Origin: an uncultured Sphingomonadaceae bacterium
GTDB taxonomy: Bacteria; Pseudomonadota; Alphaproteobacteria; Sphingomonadales; Sphingomonadaceae
Length of the DNA stretch: 64,000 nt
Direction of reading: 5' to 3'
NCBI GenBank assembly: GCA_903871605.1
Contig: CAIQHF010000011.1
Location: 26,259 to 90,258 of the forward strand
Positions within the stretch are counted from its first letter, which is position 1. Every line of letters begins with the position of its first letter. Under the pieces are notes generated by a model that was not told the DNA's origin, ran no database searches, and was given only the letters and a program-made list of their open reading frames with translations. The position numbers and the translations under genes are program-made. Shown piece by piece: positions 25,278-33,587 of the stretch.

Positions 25278-25826
25278 TCACTCGCTGGCGAACAGCTCGC
25301 GCTCGATCGCCGAGACCAGCAGGTCATCCTGCGGCGCCATGTCCGGCGAGAAGCGGCCGACCACCGCGCCGTCGCGACCGATCAGGAATTTCTCGAAATT
25401 CCACAGCAGTTCGGGCTCGGGATTGGGCGTCTTGCCATAGCCGGCGAGCTTCTCGCGGAACCCCTCGCTGTTGGCCGCCTTGGGCGCGGCCGCGGTTAGC
25501 GCGGCGTACAGCGGATGCTTGTCGTCGCCGACCACGCTGATCTTCGAGAACATCGGGAAATCGACCGCGAAGTTGGTCGTGCAGAAGTCCACGATCTCGT
25601 CGTCGCTGCCCGGCTCCTGCCCCGCGAAATCATTGGCGGGGAAGCCGAGCACCGCGAAGCCCTCCTCCTTATATTTGGTGTAAAGCGCCTCGAGCCCTTC
25701 ATATTGCGGCGTCAGCCCGCATTTCGACGCGGTATTGACCAGGAGCAGCACCTGACCGGCATAGTCGGCGAGCGTCGCGGTCGCGCCGTCGATCTTCCGG
25801 AGCGGGATCTGTTGGAGCTCGGTCAT
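25278..25826 (-). CDS. Glutathione peroxidase-family thiol peroxidase
   Basis: The 182-residue protein carries the peroxidatic Cys36 in NTASKCGLTPQY, where animal enzymes have selenocysteine. The tetrad partners are Q70 (FPANDFAGQEPG) and the Trp/Asn in LLWNFEKFLIGRDG. A second Cys (C82, DFCTTNF) matches the resolving Cys of thioredoxin-dependent forms, so thioredoxin may be the true reductant. I used the ATG at 25826, which has GAGG 6 nt upstream; an in-frame ATG two codons earlier has no spacing to it. A much longer upstream frame is antisense to metZ. Confidence 0.93.
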   Translation of the reverse strand: MTELQQIPLRKIDGATATLADYAGQVLLLVNTASKCGLTPQYEGLEALYTKYKEEGFAVLGFPANDFAGQEPGSDDEIVDFCTTNFAVDFPMFSKISVVGDDKHPLYAALTAAAPKAANSEGFREKLAGYGKTPNPEPELLWNFEKFLIGRDGAVVGRFSPDMAPQDDLLVSAIERELFASE

Positions 25827-25928
25827 CGTCATCCTCTCGGTTCGGTACGCCGAGGATATCGGAGATGCGCGAGCCGGTTCAACCCACGCATTGACGGGAG
25901 CCCGCGGCGCGCGGCAAAGCGGGCGACG

Positions 25929-27137
25929 ATGAAAAAGCATACCGGACAGGACCGCAGCGTCACCACCACCTGGCGCCCCACGACGCAGGCCGTGCGCGGG
26001 GGCACCGCGCGCTCGGACTATGGCGAGACGTCGGAGGCGATCTTCCTGACCTCGGGCTACGCCTATGATTGTGCTGCCGATGCCGCCGCACGCTTCGCAG
26101 GCGACCAGGTGGGCATGACCTATTCGCGGCTGCAGAACCCGACCGTCGAGATGCTCGAGCAGCGGATCGCGCTGCTCGAGGGCGCCGAGTCGGCGCGCTG
26201 CATGGCCTCGGGCATGGCGGCGATGACCGCCGTGCTGCTTTGCCAGCTGCAGACCGGCGACCATCTCGTCGCGGGCAAGGCCGCGTTCGGCTCGTGCCGC
26301 TGGCTGACCGACACGCTGCTGCCCAAGTTCGGCATCGCGACGACGATCGTCGACGGCACGGATACCGCCGCCTGGGAAGCCGCGATCCGTCCCGAGACCA
26401 AGGTTTTTTTCTTCGAGACGCCGGCCAACCCGACGCTCGACATCGTCGACATGCGCGGCGTGTGCGACATTGCGCGCGCGCACGGCATCACCAGCGTCGT
26501 CGACAATGCCTTCGCCTCGCCCGCCTTGCAGCGGCCGATCGAATTCGGCGCCGACGTCGTCGCGCATTCGGCGACCAAGATGATGGACGGGCAGGGCCGC
26601 GTGCTCGCCGGGGCGGTCGCGGGGAGCGAGGATTTCATCCTGAACACGCTGCTGCCGTTCACGCGCAACACCGGCCCCGTGCTCAGCGCGTTCAACGCGT
26701 GGGTGGTGCTCAAGGGGATCGAGACGCTCGACCTGCGCATCCGCAGGCAGAGCGAGAACGCGCTCGCGGTGGCGCGCTTCCTCGAGCAGCGCGTACCGCG
26801 GCTGCTTTATCCCGGGCTCGCCTCGCATCCGCAGCACGCGTTGGCGATGCGACAGATGAGTGCGGGCGGCACGATCATCGCGCTGTTCCTCGATGGCGGC
26901 CGCGCCCAGGCGCACGGGCTGCTCGATGCGCTGCGGCTGGTTGATATCTCGAACAACATCGGCGATTCGCGCAGCCTGATGACGCATCCGGCCTCGACCA
27001 CGCATAGCGGCCTCGCCGAGGACGTGCGCGCCGACATGGGGATCACCGAGGGCATGCTGCGGCTGTCGGTCGGCCTCGAGGATCCCGACGACGTCATCGA
27101 GGATTTCGACCGGGCGCTTGCGGCGGTGGGGTTGTGA
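25929..27137 (+). CDS. metZ: O-succinylhomoserine sulfhydrylase
   Basis: This PLP enzyme makes homocysteine from O-succinylhomoserine and sulfide. The 402-residue Cys/Met-metabolism enzyme has TYSRLQNPTVEMLEQRIALLEGAE, the PLP-lysine motif SATKMMDGQGRVLAG and the C-terminal HPASTTHSGLAEDVRADMGI. These match the MetZ group rather than MetB or MetC. The ATG at 25929 begins MKKHTGQDRSVTTTWRP. It overlaps apaG by 4 nt (GTGA), so the two are coupled. I saw no convincing SAM riboswitch in the short leader. Confidence 0.93.
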   Translation: MKKHTGQDRSVTTTWRPTTQAVRGGTARSDYGETSEAIFLTSGYAYDCAADAAARFAGDQVGMTYSRLQNPTVEMLEQRIALLEGAESARCMASGMAAMTAVLLCQLQTGDHLVAGKAAFGSCRWLTDTLLPKFGIATTIVDGTDTAAWEAAIRPETKVFFFETPANPTLDIVDMRGVCDIARAHGITSVVDNAFASPALQRPIEFGADVVAHSATKMMDGQGRVLAGAVAGSEDFILNTLLPFTRNTGPVLSAFNAWVVLKGIETLDLRIRRQSENALAVARFLEQRVPRLLYPGLASHPQHALAMRQMSAGGTIIALFLDGGRAQAHGLLDALRLVDISNNIGDSRSLMTHPASTTHSGLAEDVRADMGITEGMLRLSVGLEDPDDVIEDFDRALAAVGL

Positions 27138-27532
27138 AGGCGCTTTTTCCCTATGAGGCGGTGACCGGCGGCGTCACCGTGCGCGTCGCCGTCAGCTATC
27201 TGCCCGAGCAGTCCCAGCCGGCGCACGGCCGCTGGTTCTGGTCCTACCATATCCGCATCGAGAATGGGGGCGAGGGGCCGGTACAGTTGCTGACGCGCCA
27301 CTGGATCATCCTCGACGGGCGCGGCAACCGCCATGATGTCGAGGGCGAGGGCGTCGTCGGCGACCAGCCGGTGATCGATCCGGGCGAGAGCTATGACTAT
27401 GTCTCGGGCTGCCCGCTCCAGACGCCCACCGGATCGATGGAGGGCAGCTACGGCATGATCGACGCCGACGGCGACGAGTTCGACATCGCGATCCCGCGCT
27501 TCCCGCTGCTCGCCCCGGCGACGGCGCGGTAA
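27134..27532 (+). CDS. apaG: ApaG-domain protein
   Basis: The 132-residue single-domain protein has the fibronectin-III-like ApaG core, with YHIRIENGGEGPVQLLTRHWIILDG, the GEGVVGDQPVIDPGE segment and YVSGCPLQTPTGSMEGSYGM. The fold is known, and the family was linked to Co2+ resistance and Ap4A levels in enterobacteria, but its molecular role is open. It overlaps the metZ stop and is followed after 3 nt by a LysR gene. Confidence 0.95.
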   Translation: MKALFPYEAVTGGVTVRVAVSYLPEQSQPAHGRWFWSYHIRIENGGEGPVQLLTRHWIILDGRGNRHDVEGEGVVGDQPVIDPGESYDYVSGCPLQTPTGSMEGSYGMIDADGDEFDIAIPRFPLLAPATAR

Positions 27533-27535
27533 GCG

Positions 27536-28324
27536 ATGAAGCGCACGCACCTCCCGCTCAACGGCTTGCGCGTGCTCGATGCGGCGGCACGGCATCTGAG
27601 TTTCACGCGCGCAGCCGACGAACTTGCGGTGACTCCCGCCGCGGTCGGGCAGCAGATTCGCGCGCTCGAGGATACGCTCGGCGTCGTGCTGTTTCGCCGG
27701 ACCACGCGTGGGCTCGAGCTCACTCCCGAGGGCGAGGCGGGGCTCGATGCGCTGCGATCGGGTTTCCTCGAGTTCGAGGAAGCGGTGCGCGCGATGCAGG
27801 CCGGGCAATCGTCCAAGACGCTCACCATCGCCGCGCCGCGCGATCTGACCGCGAAATGGCTCGCCCCGCGCTTGGCCGACTATGCCAGGACCGATCCCGA
27901 GCTGCGCTTCGTGCTGTTGTCGGCGGACGACGGGCTCGATTTCACGCAGGCCAATCTCGACCTCGCGGTGTGCTTTGCGAGCGACAAGGGCGAGCATGAG
28001 GGCGTGAAGCTCCAAGCGGACGGCTATGCGACGGTCGGCCTGGCCGATGGCGTCGACACGCCGATCGCCTGGCCCGGCTGCCCCGCCGAGGACGCCAAGG
28101 GGGTGGGCCTGTCCGTGGCCGATGCGGGCCTCGCGCTCGACGCGGCGGCGGCAGGATTCGGGCGCGCTACCGTGCCGACGTTGCTGGCGGCGGGGGATAT
28201 TGCCGCGGGTCGCGTCACGCGCTTCGCCGACACCGCCGCGCCGCAGGGCTATTGGCTGGTCGCGCCACTGCCGCAGTGGCGACAGAAGAAGGTGCGCGCG
28301 TTGGTGGCCGCGCTGACCGGCTGA
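27536..28324 (+). CDS. LysR-family regulator (GcvA-like, short)
   Basis: The N-terminal winged helix-turn-helix is clear (LPLNGLRVLDAAARHLSFTRAADELAVTPAAVGQQIRALED). This LNGLRVFEAAARH-type start is typical of the GcvA/AmpR branch. The effector-binding domain follows, but the total of 262 residues is about 35 shorter than usual, mainly in the second half of the ligand domain. The gene starts 3 nt after apaG on the same strand, so it is probably co-transcribed with metZ-apaG. The target is unknown. Confidence 0.88.
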   Translation: MKRTHLPLNGLRVLDAAARHLSFTRAADELAVTPAAVGQQIRALEDTLGVVLFRRTTRGLELTPEGEAGLDALRSGFLEFEEAVRAMQAGQSSKTLTIAAPRDLTAKWLAPRLADYARTDPELRFVLLSADDGLDFTQANLDLAVCFASDKGEHEGVKLQADGYATVGLADGVDTPIAWPGCPAEDAKGVGLSVADAGLALDAAAAGFGRATVPTLLAAGDIAAGRVTRFADTAAPQGYWLVAPLPQWRQKKVRALVAALTG

Positions 28325-28327
28325 ACG

Positions 28328-28879
28328 ATGGCGGCCGACGCCGATCTCGAGCAAGCGCTGCTCGGCGCGCTGGTGGCGGGACGCGAATGCGGCGACTGCG
28401 TCGTCTGCTGCGATGTCCTCAAGATCGATACGCCCGCGCTCAGCAAGCCGGCGAACATGCTGTGCCGGCACAATACGGGCCGGGGCTGCGCCATCCACGA
28501 GACTCGTCCGGAAATCTGCCGGAACTGGTTCTGCGCCTGGCGGCGCAACGCGGCGATGCCCGAGGCGGCGCGGCCCGATCGCTCGGGTCTGCTCGTCTCG
28601 CTCGATTTCAACCGCGAGCCGAGAAATTGCCTCGAGGCGGTGGCGATCGTCATTCGCGCGCTGCGCAAGGACGATGCGCTCGACGCGCCGCTGGCGCGGA
28701 GGCTCGTCGATCTGCTGTCGTCGCAACTCGTCCCCGTCTGGACGAGCGACGGGGAGACAAAGACGCTTGTCCACCCCCGCGCCGAGGTGGCGGGCGCCGT
28801 TATCTCCGGCGAGAAGCCCGCGGGGCGGCTTCGATCCGAGGTCGGCGCGTGGCGGGCACGCTACGACGTGTTTCGCTGA
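28328..28879 (+). CDS. YkgJ-type Cys-cluster protein
   Basis: The 183-residue protein has eight Cys in the first 70 residues: C21, C24, C27, C28 (CGDCVVCC), C46, C54, C64 and C69. This is the spacing of YkgJ-type zinc- or iron-sulfur-binding proteins (CxxCxxCC followed by C-x7-C, C...C). The rest has no recognised domain. The function of the family is unknown; metal-site formation or protein modification is a guess. It begins 3 nt after the LysR gene stop and probably shares its transcript. Confidence 0.75.
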   Translation: MAADADLEQALLGALVAGRECGDCVVCCDVLKIDTPALSKPANMLCRHNTGRGCAIHETRPEICRNWFCAWRRNAAMPEAARPDRSGLLVSLDFNREPRNCLEAVAIVIRALRKDDALDAPLARRLVDLLSSQLVPVWTSDGETKTLVHPRAEVAGAVISGEKPAGRLRSEVGAWRARYDVFR

Positions 28880-28966
28880 TCGCTGGTGCGTCTTTGCCGG
28901 CTCGTCGCTTGGAAGCCCGCGCCAGCGCGCCTATGTCGCGCGCGGATCAAAACGAGACCGTATCGC

Positions 28967-29185
28967 GTGACAGACATCTATCGACTATACCGTATGAATG
29001 CGATGACCGGCTCGATCATCGACTATGACGAATTCGAGGCCTTTTCAGACGATCAGGCGATCGAGACCGCGCTGCCGCACGCCGGCGGTCGCCGCATCGA
29101 GCTGTGGTGCGGCCGCCGCAAGGTGCTCGCGGTCAGCGGCAATGGCGCGCCCGGCGAGCTGAGCTTCGGCCCGCCGGCCGGCTAG
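28967..29185 (+). CDS. Small conserved-type hypothetical protein
   Basis: A 72-residue protein starting at GTG 28967 (VTDIYRLYRMNAMTGSIIDY) with a GAGAC sequence upstream. The pattern of an IYRLY start, a middle IDYDEFEAFSDDQAIETA and an end RRIELWCGRRKV resembles small sphingomonad proteins that I have seen repeatedly without a function. No signal peptide or membrane helix. It lies between the Cys-cluster gene and the convergent GlsB-like gene. A longer frame from 28886 exists but its extra N-terminus looks non-coding. Confidence 0.62.
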   Translation: MTDIYRLYRMNAMTGSIIDYDEFEAFSDDQAIETALPHAGGRRIELWCGRRKVLAVSGNGAPGELSFGPPAG

Positions 29186-29189
29186 GGCG

Positions 29190-29468
29190 CTACAGGCGCC
29201 GGATCAGGCGGATCACGACGATCACGATCACCGCGCCGACGACCGAGGCCAGGATCGATCCGATCAATCCTCCACCCAGCGGTATCCCCAGCGTCGGGAA
29301 CAGCCAGCCGGCGACGACCGATCCGAAGATGCCGATCAGCGCGTCGGCGAAGAAACCAAAGCCACCGCCCTGGACGAGCAGCCCGGCCAGCCAGCCGATG
29401 ATCGCGCCGACCACGATCCAGATCAGGAACGCGACGAGCAGGCTCTCGCCACCGATTGTTGCATGCAT
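29190..29468 (-). CDS. GlsB/YeaQ/YmgE-family membrane protein
   Basis: The 92-residue protein has three Gly-rich membrane helices (LLVAFLIWIVVGAIIGWLAG, DALIGIFGSVVAGWLF and SILASVVGAVIVIVVIRLI). This is the layout of transglycosylase-associated YeaQ/YmgE/GlsB proteins, small inner-membrane proteins usually induced by general stress. The biochemical role is unknown despite the family name. The short upstream gap holds a possible ECF sigma (EcfG-type) promoter. Confidence 0.9.
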   Translation of the reverse strand: MHATIGGESLLVAFLIWIVVGAIIGWLAGLLVQGGGFGFFADALIGIFGSVVAGWLFPTLGIPLGGGLIGSILASVVGAVIVIVVIRLIRRL

Positions 29469-29502
29469 CGCTATTGTCTCCGCTACCGTGTCTGAGGCGC
29501 TT

Positions 29503-29527
29503 AGCGACTACCGGCGCGCGCGGTTCC
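29503..29527 (-). promoter_or_regulatory. Possible EcfG-type general stress promoter
   Basis: On the minus strand GGAAC (29527-29523) is followed after 16 nt by CGCT (29506-29503), close to the alphaproteobacterial EcfG consensus GGAAC-N16/17-CGTT with one mismatch. The position fits transcription of the GlsB-like gene (ATG at 29468), a family commonly under general stress control. Recognition by eye only. Confidence 0.3.
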
Positions 29528-29529
29528 CT

Positions 29530-31392
29530 TCACTGGAGAATCTTGTCGATGACGCTTGCGGCGACGGGGTGATAGGTCGGTCGTGCCGCGGCATAGATGC
29601 GGCGCGCGATCGGCAGACCCCAGTCGCCCTGCGCCTTGAGATCACGGTATAGCGGCACGATCAGCAGCATCCGCCCGACGCTGCCGAGATGTTGACCGAG
29701 CGCGGGAAGGACCGGATCGTAACGGTTGGCGATCGCCAGTTCGAACCAGGCGGAACGGATATAGGCGTTGGGCGAGGTGGACAGGCCGAACCCCTTGTCC
29801 ATCTCGGCTAGCCGCGCGGGGGCCTGCGCACGCGGCAGGTGATTGAGGAAGCGCAACCACTCCTGCGTCGACCAGCGCGATGCGTCGATCGATGCGACCG
29901 GCGCCCCCTTGTCGAACGCCGCGACCTGCGCGTCGATCTTTGCGAGCGTCGCCGAGCGGACGTGCACGGCGTTGTCGGGCAGGCCGGGCTGATACGCCCA
30001 GCGATCGAGCTCGAGCCTCGCCTCCAGCGCCGCGTCGCCCTTGATCAGATACGCGCGCAGATCGGCGAGGAATCCCGCCGTGGTCTGCGGCTGGAAGGCG
30101 TGGCGGTCGAAATAGCCCTTCAGATAGGCGTCCCAGCGCGGCCGTCCGACCGCCTCTTCGATCGTGCGCAGGAAGGTCGAGCCCTTATTATAGTCCATCT
30201 CGCCATAGGCGCCCTCGTCATCGCCGTGCAGCCGCGTGCCCGGTGCCTGCGTACCGCCCGCCGCCTTGATGTCGCGCTGCAGATCGTCCCAGGACAGGTC
30301 GGCGAGCGTCGCGGCGCGCTCCCTGCCATATACCGCCTCGTCAATCCGGTTCTCGAAATAGACGGTGAAGCCTTCGTTGAGCCACGAATCCCGCCAGGTC
30401 GCGTTGGTGACCAGATTGCCCGACCAGCTGTGCGCGAGCTCGTGCGCGATCACATCGACGTTGGATTTGTCGCCGGTGATGATCGTCGGTGTCGCGAAGG
30501 TCAGCGTCGGATTCTCCATCCCACCGAAGGGGAAGGAGGGCGGCAGCACGAGGATGTCATAGCGGCCCCAGCGATAGGGACCGTAAAGCCTCTCTGCCGC
30601 ATCGACCATCTTCTCGGTGTCGGAGAGTTCGCGCGCAGCGCGATCGAGCATTGCGGGCTCGGTATAGACGCCGGTGCGCGGCCCGAGCGAGCGGAAGGCG
30701 AGATCGCCGACGGCGAGCGCGATCAGATAGGGCGGGACATTATGGTCCATGCGGAAGCGGTAGCTGTGCTGGCCCGGACCCGCCGGCTCGCCCTTCGGGG
30801 TGAGACGCTCGGCGCTCATCACCGCCATCAGATCGTTGGGAACCGTGATCTTCGCGGTCCAGCTCTGACGGATGCCGGGGCTGTCCTGCGTGGGTATCCA
30901 GCTGCGATTCTCGATCGATTCGCCCTGGCTGAACAGATAGGGCTTCGTCTTGCCCGCGGTCAGCGCCGGGGTCAGCCATTGCAGCGCCCCCGCATCGGGG
31001 CTTGAGCGATAGCGGATGACGATCCGCCGCGCGGCGCCGATCTCGACGGTGAGCGGCGCGCCCTTATACGCGTCGCTCGCGCCGACCGACCAGCGCAGCG
31101 GGTGGCCTGCCGCATCGGTGATGTCGGCGATCGCGAGCTTGTTGTCGTCGAGGATGATCCGTGACGCGCCGGGCGCGGCAAGGATGTCGAGCGCGGCGGT
31201 CCCCGCCATGATGTGCGCGGAAAAGTCTGCGGTGAGATCGAGATCGACATGGACGACGCGCGCGACCTGCGGATCCGCATAGCTCAGCGCGTCGTGCGCC
31301 TCGGGCGTGGTCAGGATCGGCGAGGGCGGATCGGCGCGCCCCGGGGCGGCGACAAGCGGCAGGAGCGAGATGGCGGCGAGGAGATGACGCAT
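29530..31392 (-). CDS. M1-family metallopeptidase (leukotriene A4 hydrolase/aminopeptidase B type)
   Basis: A 620-residue exported zinc aminopeptidase with a signal peptide ending near PGRA. The N-terminal beta domain is followed by the exopeptidase motif GGMEN (290-294) and the zinc site HELAH (H317, H321). E340 in WLNEGFTVY is the third ligand, with the exact 18-residue spacing. The C-terminal helical domain (about 440-620) matches the LTA4-hydrolase type. It probably trims peptides in the periplasm. Confidence 0.93.
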   Translation of the reverse strand: MRHLLAAISLLPLVAAPGRADPPSPILTTPEAHDALSYADPQVARVVHVDLDLTADFSAHIMAGTAALDILAAPGASRIILDDNKLAIADITDAAGHPLRWSVGASDAYKGAPLTVEIGAARRIVIRYRSSPDAGALQWLTPALTAGKTKPYLFSQGESIENRSWIPTQDSPGIRQSWTAKITVPNDLMAVMSAERLTPKGEPAGPGQHSYRFRMDHNVPPYLIALAVGDLAFRSLGPRTGVYTEPAMLDRAARELSDTEKMVDAAERLYGPYRWGRYDILVLPPSFPFGGMENPTLTFATPTIITGDKSNVDVIAHELAHSWSGNLVTNATWRDSWLNEGFTVYFENRIDEAVYGRERAATLADLSWDDLQRDIKAAGGTQAPGTRLHGDDEGAYGEMDYNKGSTFLRTIEEAVGRPRWDAYLKGYFDRHAFQPQTTAGFLADLRAYLIKGDAALEARLELDRWAYQPGLPDNAVHVRSATLAKIDAQVAAFDKGAPVASIDASRWSTQEWLRFLNHLPRAQAPARLAEMDKGFGLSTSPNAYIRSAWFELAIANRYDPVLPALGQHLGSVGRMLLIVPLYRDLKAQGDWGLPIARRIYAAARPTYHPVAASVIDKILQ

Positions 31393-31458
31393 GGACGGGC
31401 CTTCGAACGATCGGAAGGTCCTTGGCTAAGCGAGCCGTGTCGTTGCGGCAAGTCGCGG

Positions 31459-31797
31459 CTAGGCGGACGTTGCCATCACCGCGGCAAGCTCGGCGACGGT
31501 CAGCGGGCGGAGCAGCCGGCAGCCAATCTCCTCGCCGATCTGCCAGGCGATATAGGCGCGCCGCCGCTTCCCCTTGCCGAAGCGCACGATCACCTTGCTG
31601 CCCTTGGCGAGCTGGATCGGCGAGCGCGCGCGGAAGCCCGAGCCCGAGATGTTGGTGACCTCTGCCGACAGCGGCACGCCGTCGGTCGTCTCGACATCCA
31701 CCGCGACACTGACGTCATAGCGTGAGTCGCGCCGCCGGTCGCTCGGCAGGGGGGTGGACAGGGTCGCATCGTGGCGGCGGATTTCAAGCGAGGACAT
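31459..31797 (-). CDS. PilZ-domain protein
   Basis: The 112-residue single PilZ domain has the c-di-GMP-binding Arg-rich box RRRDSRYD followed by the second motif TNISGSGFRAR (the [D/N]xSxxG element). It probably binds cyclic di-GMP. There is no partner domain, so output must be by protein contact. A second PilZ protein is at 53024. The ATG at 31797 was chosen because the frame extended upstream runs antisense into the sirtuin gene. Confidence 0.87.
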   Translation of the reverse strand: MSSLEIRRHDATLSTPLPSDRRRDSRYDVSVAVDVETTDGVPLSAEVTNISGSGFRARSPIQLAKGSKVIVRFGKGKRRRAYIAWQIGEEIGCRLLRPLTVAELAAVMATSA

Positions 31798-31885
31798 ACC
31801 GGCAGGATTAGGCTTAACGCGTTGATAATCTATGAACGGCGGCGAAGCCTCGCATCGTCGCGGCAGGCGCGCTATTTTGGCCGTC

Positions 31886-32587
31886 ATGGCCGACATCGAA
31901 CGCATCGTGATCCTGACCGGCGCCGGCATTTCGGCGGAGAGCGGGCTGGCGACGTTTCGCGGCGCCGACGGCCTCTGGGAGGGGCGGCGCGTCGAGGAGA
32001 TCTGCACGCCCGTGGCGCTGTTGCAGGATCGCGAGCTGGTGCTCGATTTCTACGATCAGCGCCGTCTCGCCTTGGCCGAGGTCGAACCCAATGCGGCGCA
32101 CCGCGCGCTGGCCTGGCTCGATGCGCATTGGCCAGGCGAGTTGCTGATCGTCACGCAGAATGTCGACGATCTCCACGAGCGCGCGGGCGCGACGCGCATG
32201 CTTCACATGCACGGCGAGCTGCTGTCGGCGCTGTGCGGCGCGTGCGGGACGCGCGGGGGCTTCGCGGGAACCATGGTCGGCGGACCGCGCTGCGCCGCGT
32301 GCGGGCAAGACGCGATGCGTCCCGACATCGTGTTCTTCGGCGAGATGCCCTATGAGATGGAGCGCATCGAAGCAGCGCTGATGGCCGCGGACCTGTTCGT
32401 CTCGATCGGCACCTCGGGCGCGGTGTATCCCGCCGCCGGCTTCGTCCAAAGCGCGCGCCACGCCGGCGCCGATACGCTCGAGCTCAATCTCGAGCCATCG
32501 GCGGGCAGCGGCTTCTTCCACGAGACGCGGATCGGGCCGGCGAGCCTGCTGGTGCCCGCCTGGGTCGACGAGATCGTCGCGCGCTAG
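31886..32587 (+). CDS. Sir2-family NAD-dependent protein deacylase (CobB-like)
   Basis: The 233-residue sirtuin has the NAD-binding GAGISAESGLATFRG, TQNVDDLHERAG and the catalytic His109 in HMHGEL. The zinc Cys residues are C117, C120, C136 and C139 (CGAC...CAACG), and PDIVFFGE and SIGTSGAVYPA follow. Y56 and R59 in DFYDQRR match the Tyr-x-x-Arg pair that lets class III sirtuins (CobB, SIRT5) bind succinyl-lysine. Desuccinylase as well as deacetylase activity is therefore likely. It targets metabolic enzymes in the cytosol in studied species. Confidence 0.93.
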   Translation: MADIERIVILTGAGISAESGLATFRGADGLWEGRRVEEICTPVALLQDRELVLDFYDQRRLALAEVEPNAAHRALAWLDAHWPGELLIVTQNVDDLHERAGATRMLHMHGELLSALCGACGTRGGFAGTMVGGPRCAACGQDAMRPDIVFFGEMPYEMERIEAALMAADLFVSIGTSGAVYPAAGFVQSARHAGADTLELNLEPSAGSGFFHETRIGPASLLVPAWVDEIVAR

Positions 32588-32589
32588 GT

Positions 32590-33405
32590 TCAGAAGCGTC
32601 GCGAGGCGCCGACATAGAGTTCGATATCCGGGCTGTCGCCGTTGAGCCCCTTCACCGCCCCGACATCGAATTGCAGGCCGTCCTGCGGCTGGTAGGCGAA
32701 GGACAGGCTCGCCAGCGCCTGCGTGGTGTGACCGTCTGGGTCATCGTCGCGTATTGCCTGAAACTCGAGCGTGCTGCCGATCTTCTTGGTCAGCGCATAG
32801 CTGATCCCGACGACGCTGCCATAGGCGAGGTGGCGTCCGTCGCCGTCGCCGTCGACCGCGGCATCGATTTCGGGGGTGGCGGCGAGCTGGATCTTGTCGG
32901 TGAGACTGTAGCTGATCGGCACCAGCAAGCCGGCGCCCCAATCCCCCGCGCCGATCGCCTTGCCGCCGGTCGGCAGCGTCGCATAGGGCGCGAGCGCGAT
33001 CGACAAGCCCTGGCCGTCGGGGTGCGAGAGATTCTGCTGCAGCGTCAGTGAGACGTCGCCCGTCCCGCTGCTCCGCGTCACCAGTCCGGTTGCGCGATCG
33101 CGCTCGCGGACATGGCCGTACGGCGTCCAGCCAATCTTGGCCTCGAGCGAATCGGTGAGGCCGAGCCGGACGAGCAGATCGCCCGCGAGCAGCGTGTCGG
33201 TCTTGCTGTCCGGGTCCTTTTGCTCGGTCCAGTCGAGCCCGCTCATCTCGACCGACACATGGCCTGCGTCGACCGTACAGGGCGGTGTGTCCAGTCCGGG
33301 CCGATCCGGGCAATATTGGCGCAGGTCGGCCGCATCGGCGGCGCCTGCGGTACCGGTCATGAGCAGTGCGGCGGCGAGCGCCCGTGGCAAATATGGCAAG
33401 ATCAC
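32590..33405 (-). CDS. Predicted outer-membrane beta-barrel protein (phenol/MetA-pathway-like transporter family)
   Basis: The 271-residue protein has a signal peptide (ALAAALLMTGTAGAADA) and alternating hydrophobic strands (SLTLQQNLSH, GLSIALAPYATLPTGG, GAGLLVPISYSLTDKIQLAATPEID). It ends in an aromatic C-terminus (VGASRRF), as expected of a BamA-inserted barrel. The TGDVSLTLQQNL pattern fits the Phenol_MetA_deg/outer-membrane family, whose substrates are mostly unknown. The GTG at 33405 with GGGGGA upstream is preferred to a TTG at 33417. A convergent sirtuin gene ends 3 nt away. Confidence 0.78.
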   Translation of the reverse strand: MILPYLPRALAAALLMTGTAGAADAADLRQYCPDRPGLDTPPCTVDAGHVSVEMSGLDWTEQKDPDSKTDTLLAGDLLVRLGLTDSLEAKIGWTPYGHVRERDRATGLVTRSSGTGDVSLTLQQNLSHPDGQGLSIALAPYATLPTGGKAIGAGDWGAGLLVPISYSLTDKIQLAATPEIDAAVDGDGDGRHLAYGSVVGISYALTKKIGSTLEFQAIRDDDPDGHTTQALASLSFAYQPQDGLQFDVGAVKGLNGDSPDIELYVGASRRF

Positions 33406-33587
33406 CCAGTCCCCCAAGACGGCATATCATGCTCTATGACGGACTTGGGCGCCGATCCCAAGCCCGTACCGCGGGCGTGTAGCGCACGCGGCGCCGGCAC
33501 CGCCCGGCCATTGCCCGGCCGAGATCCTGGCTCTAGCCTGACGTCATTGGCCGGGCTTAACGCCGGCGCGTCAGACAAGGTAACTCG

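Noticed and set aside
25833..25928. Possible SAM-II-type riboswitch before metZ (ACCCACGCATTGAC followed by GGCAAAGC)
   Set aside because: Only fragments of the consensus are present and the leader is too short and without the required pseudoknot pairing that I could draw. A covariance-model search would settle it.
25827..27005. N-terminal extension of the glutathione peroxidase frame
   Set aside because: It is antisense to metZ and the enzyme's natural start with RBS is at 25826.
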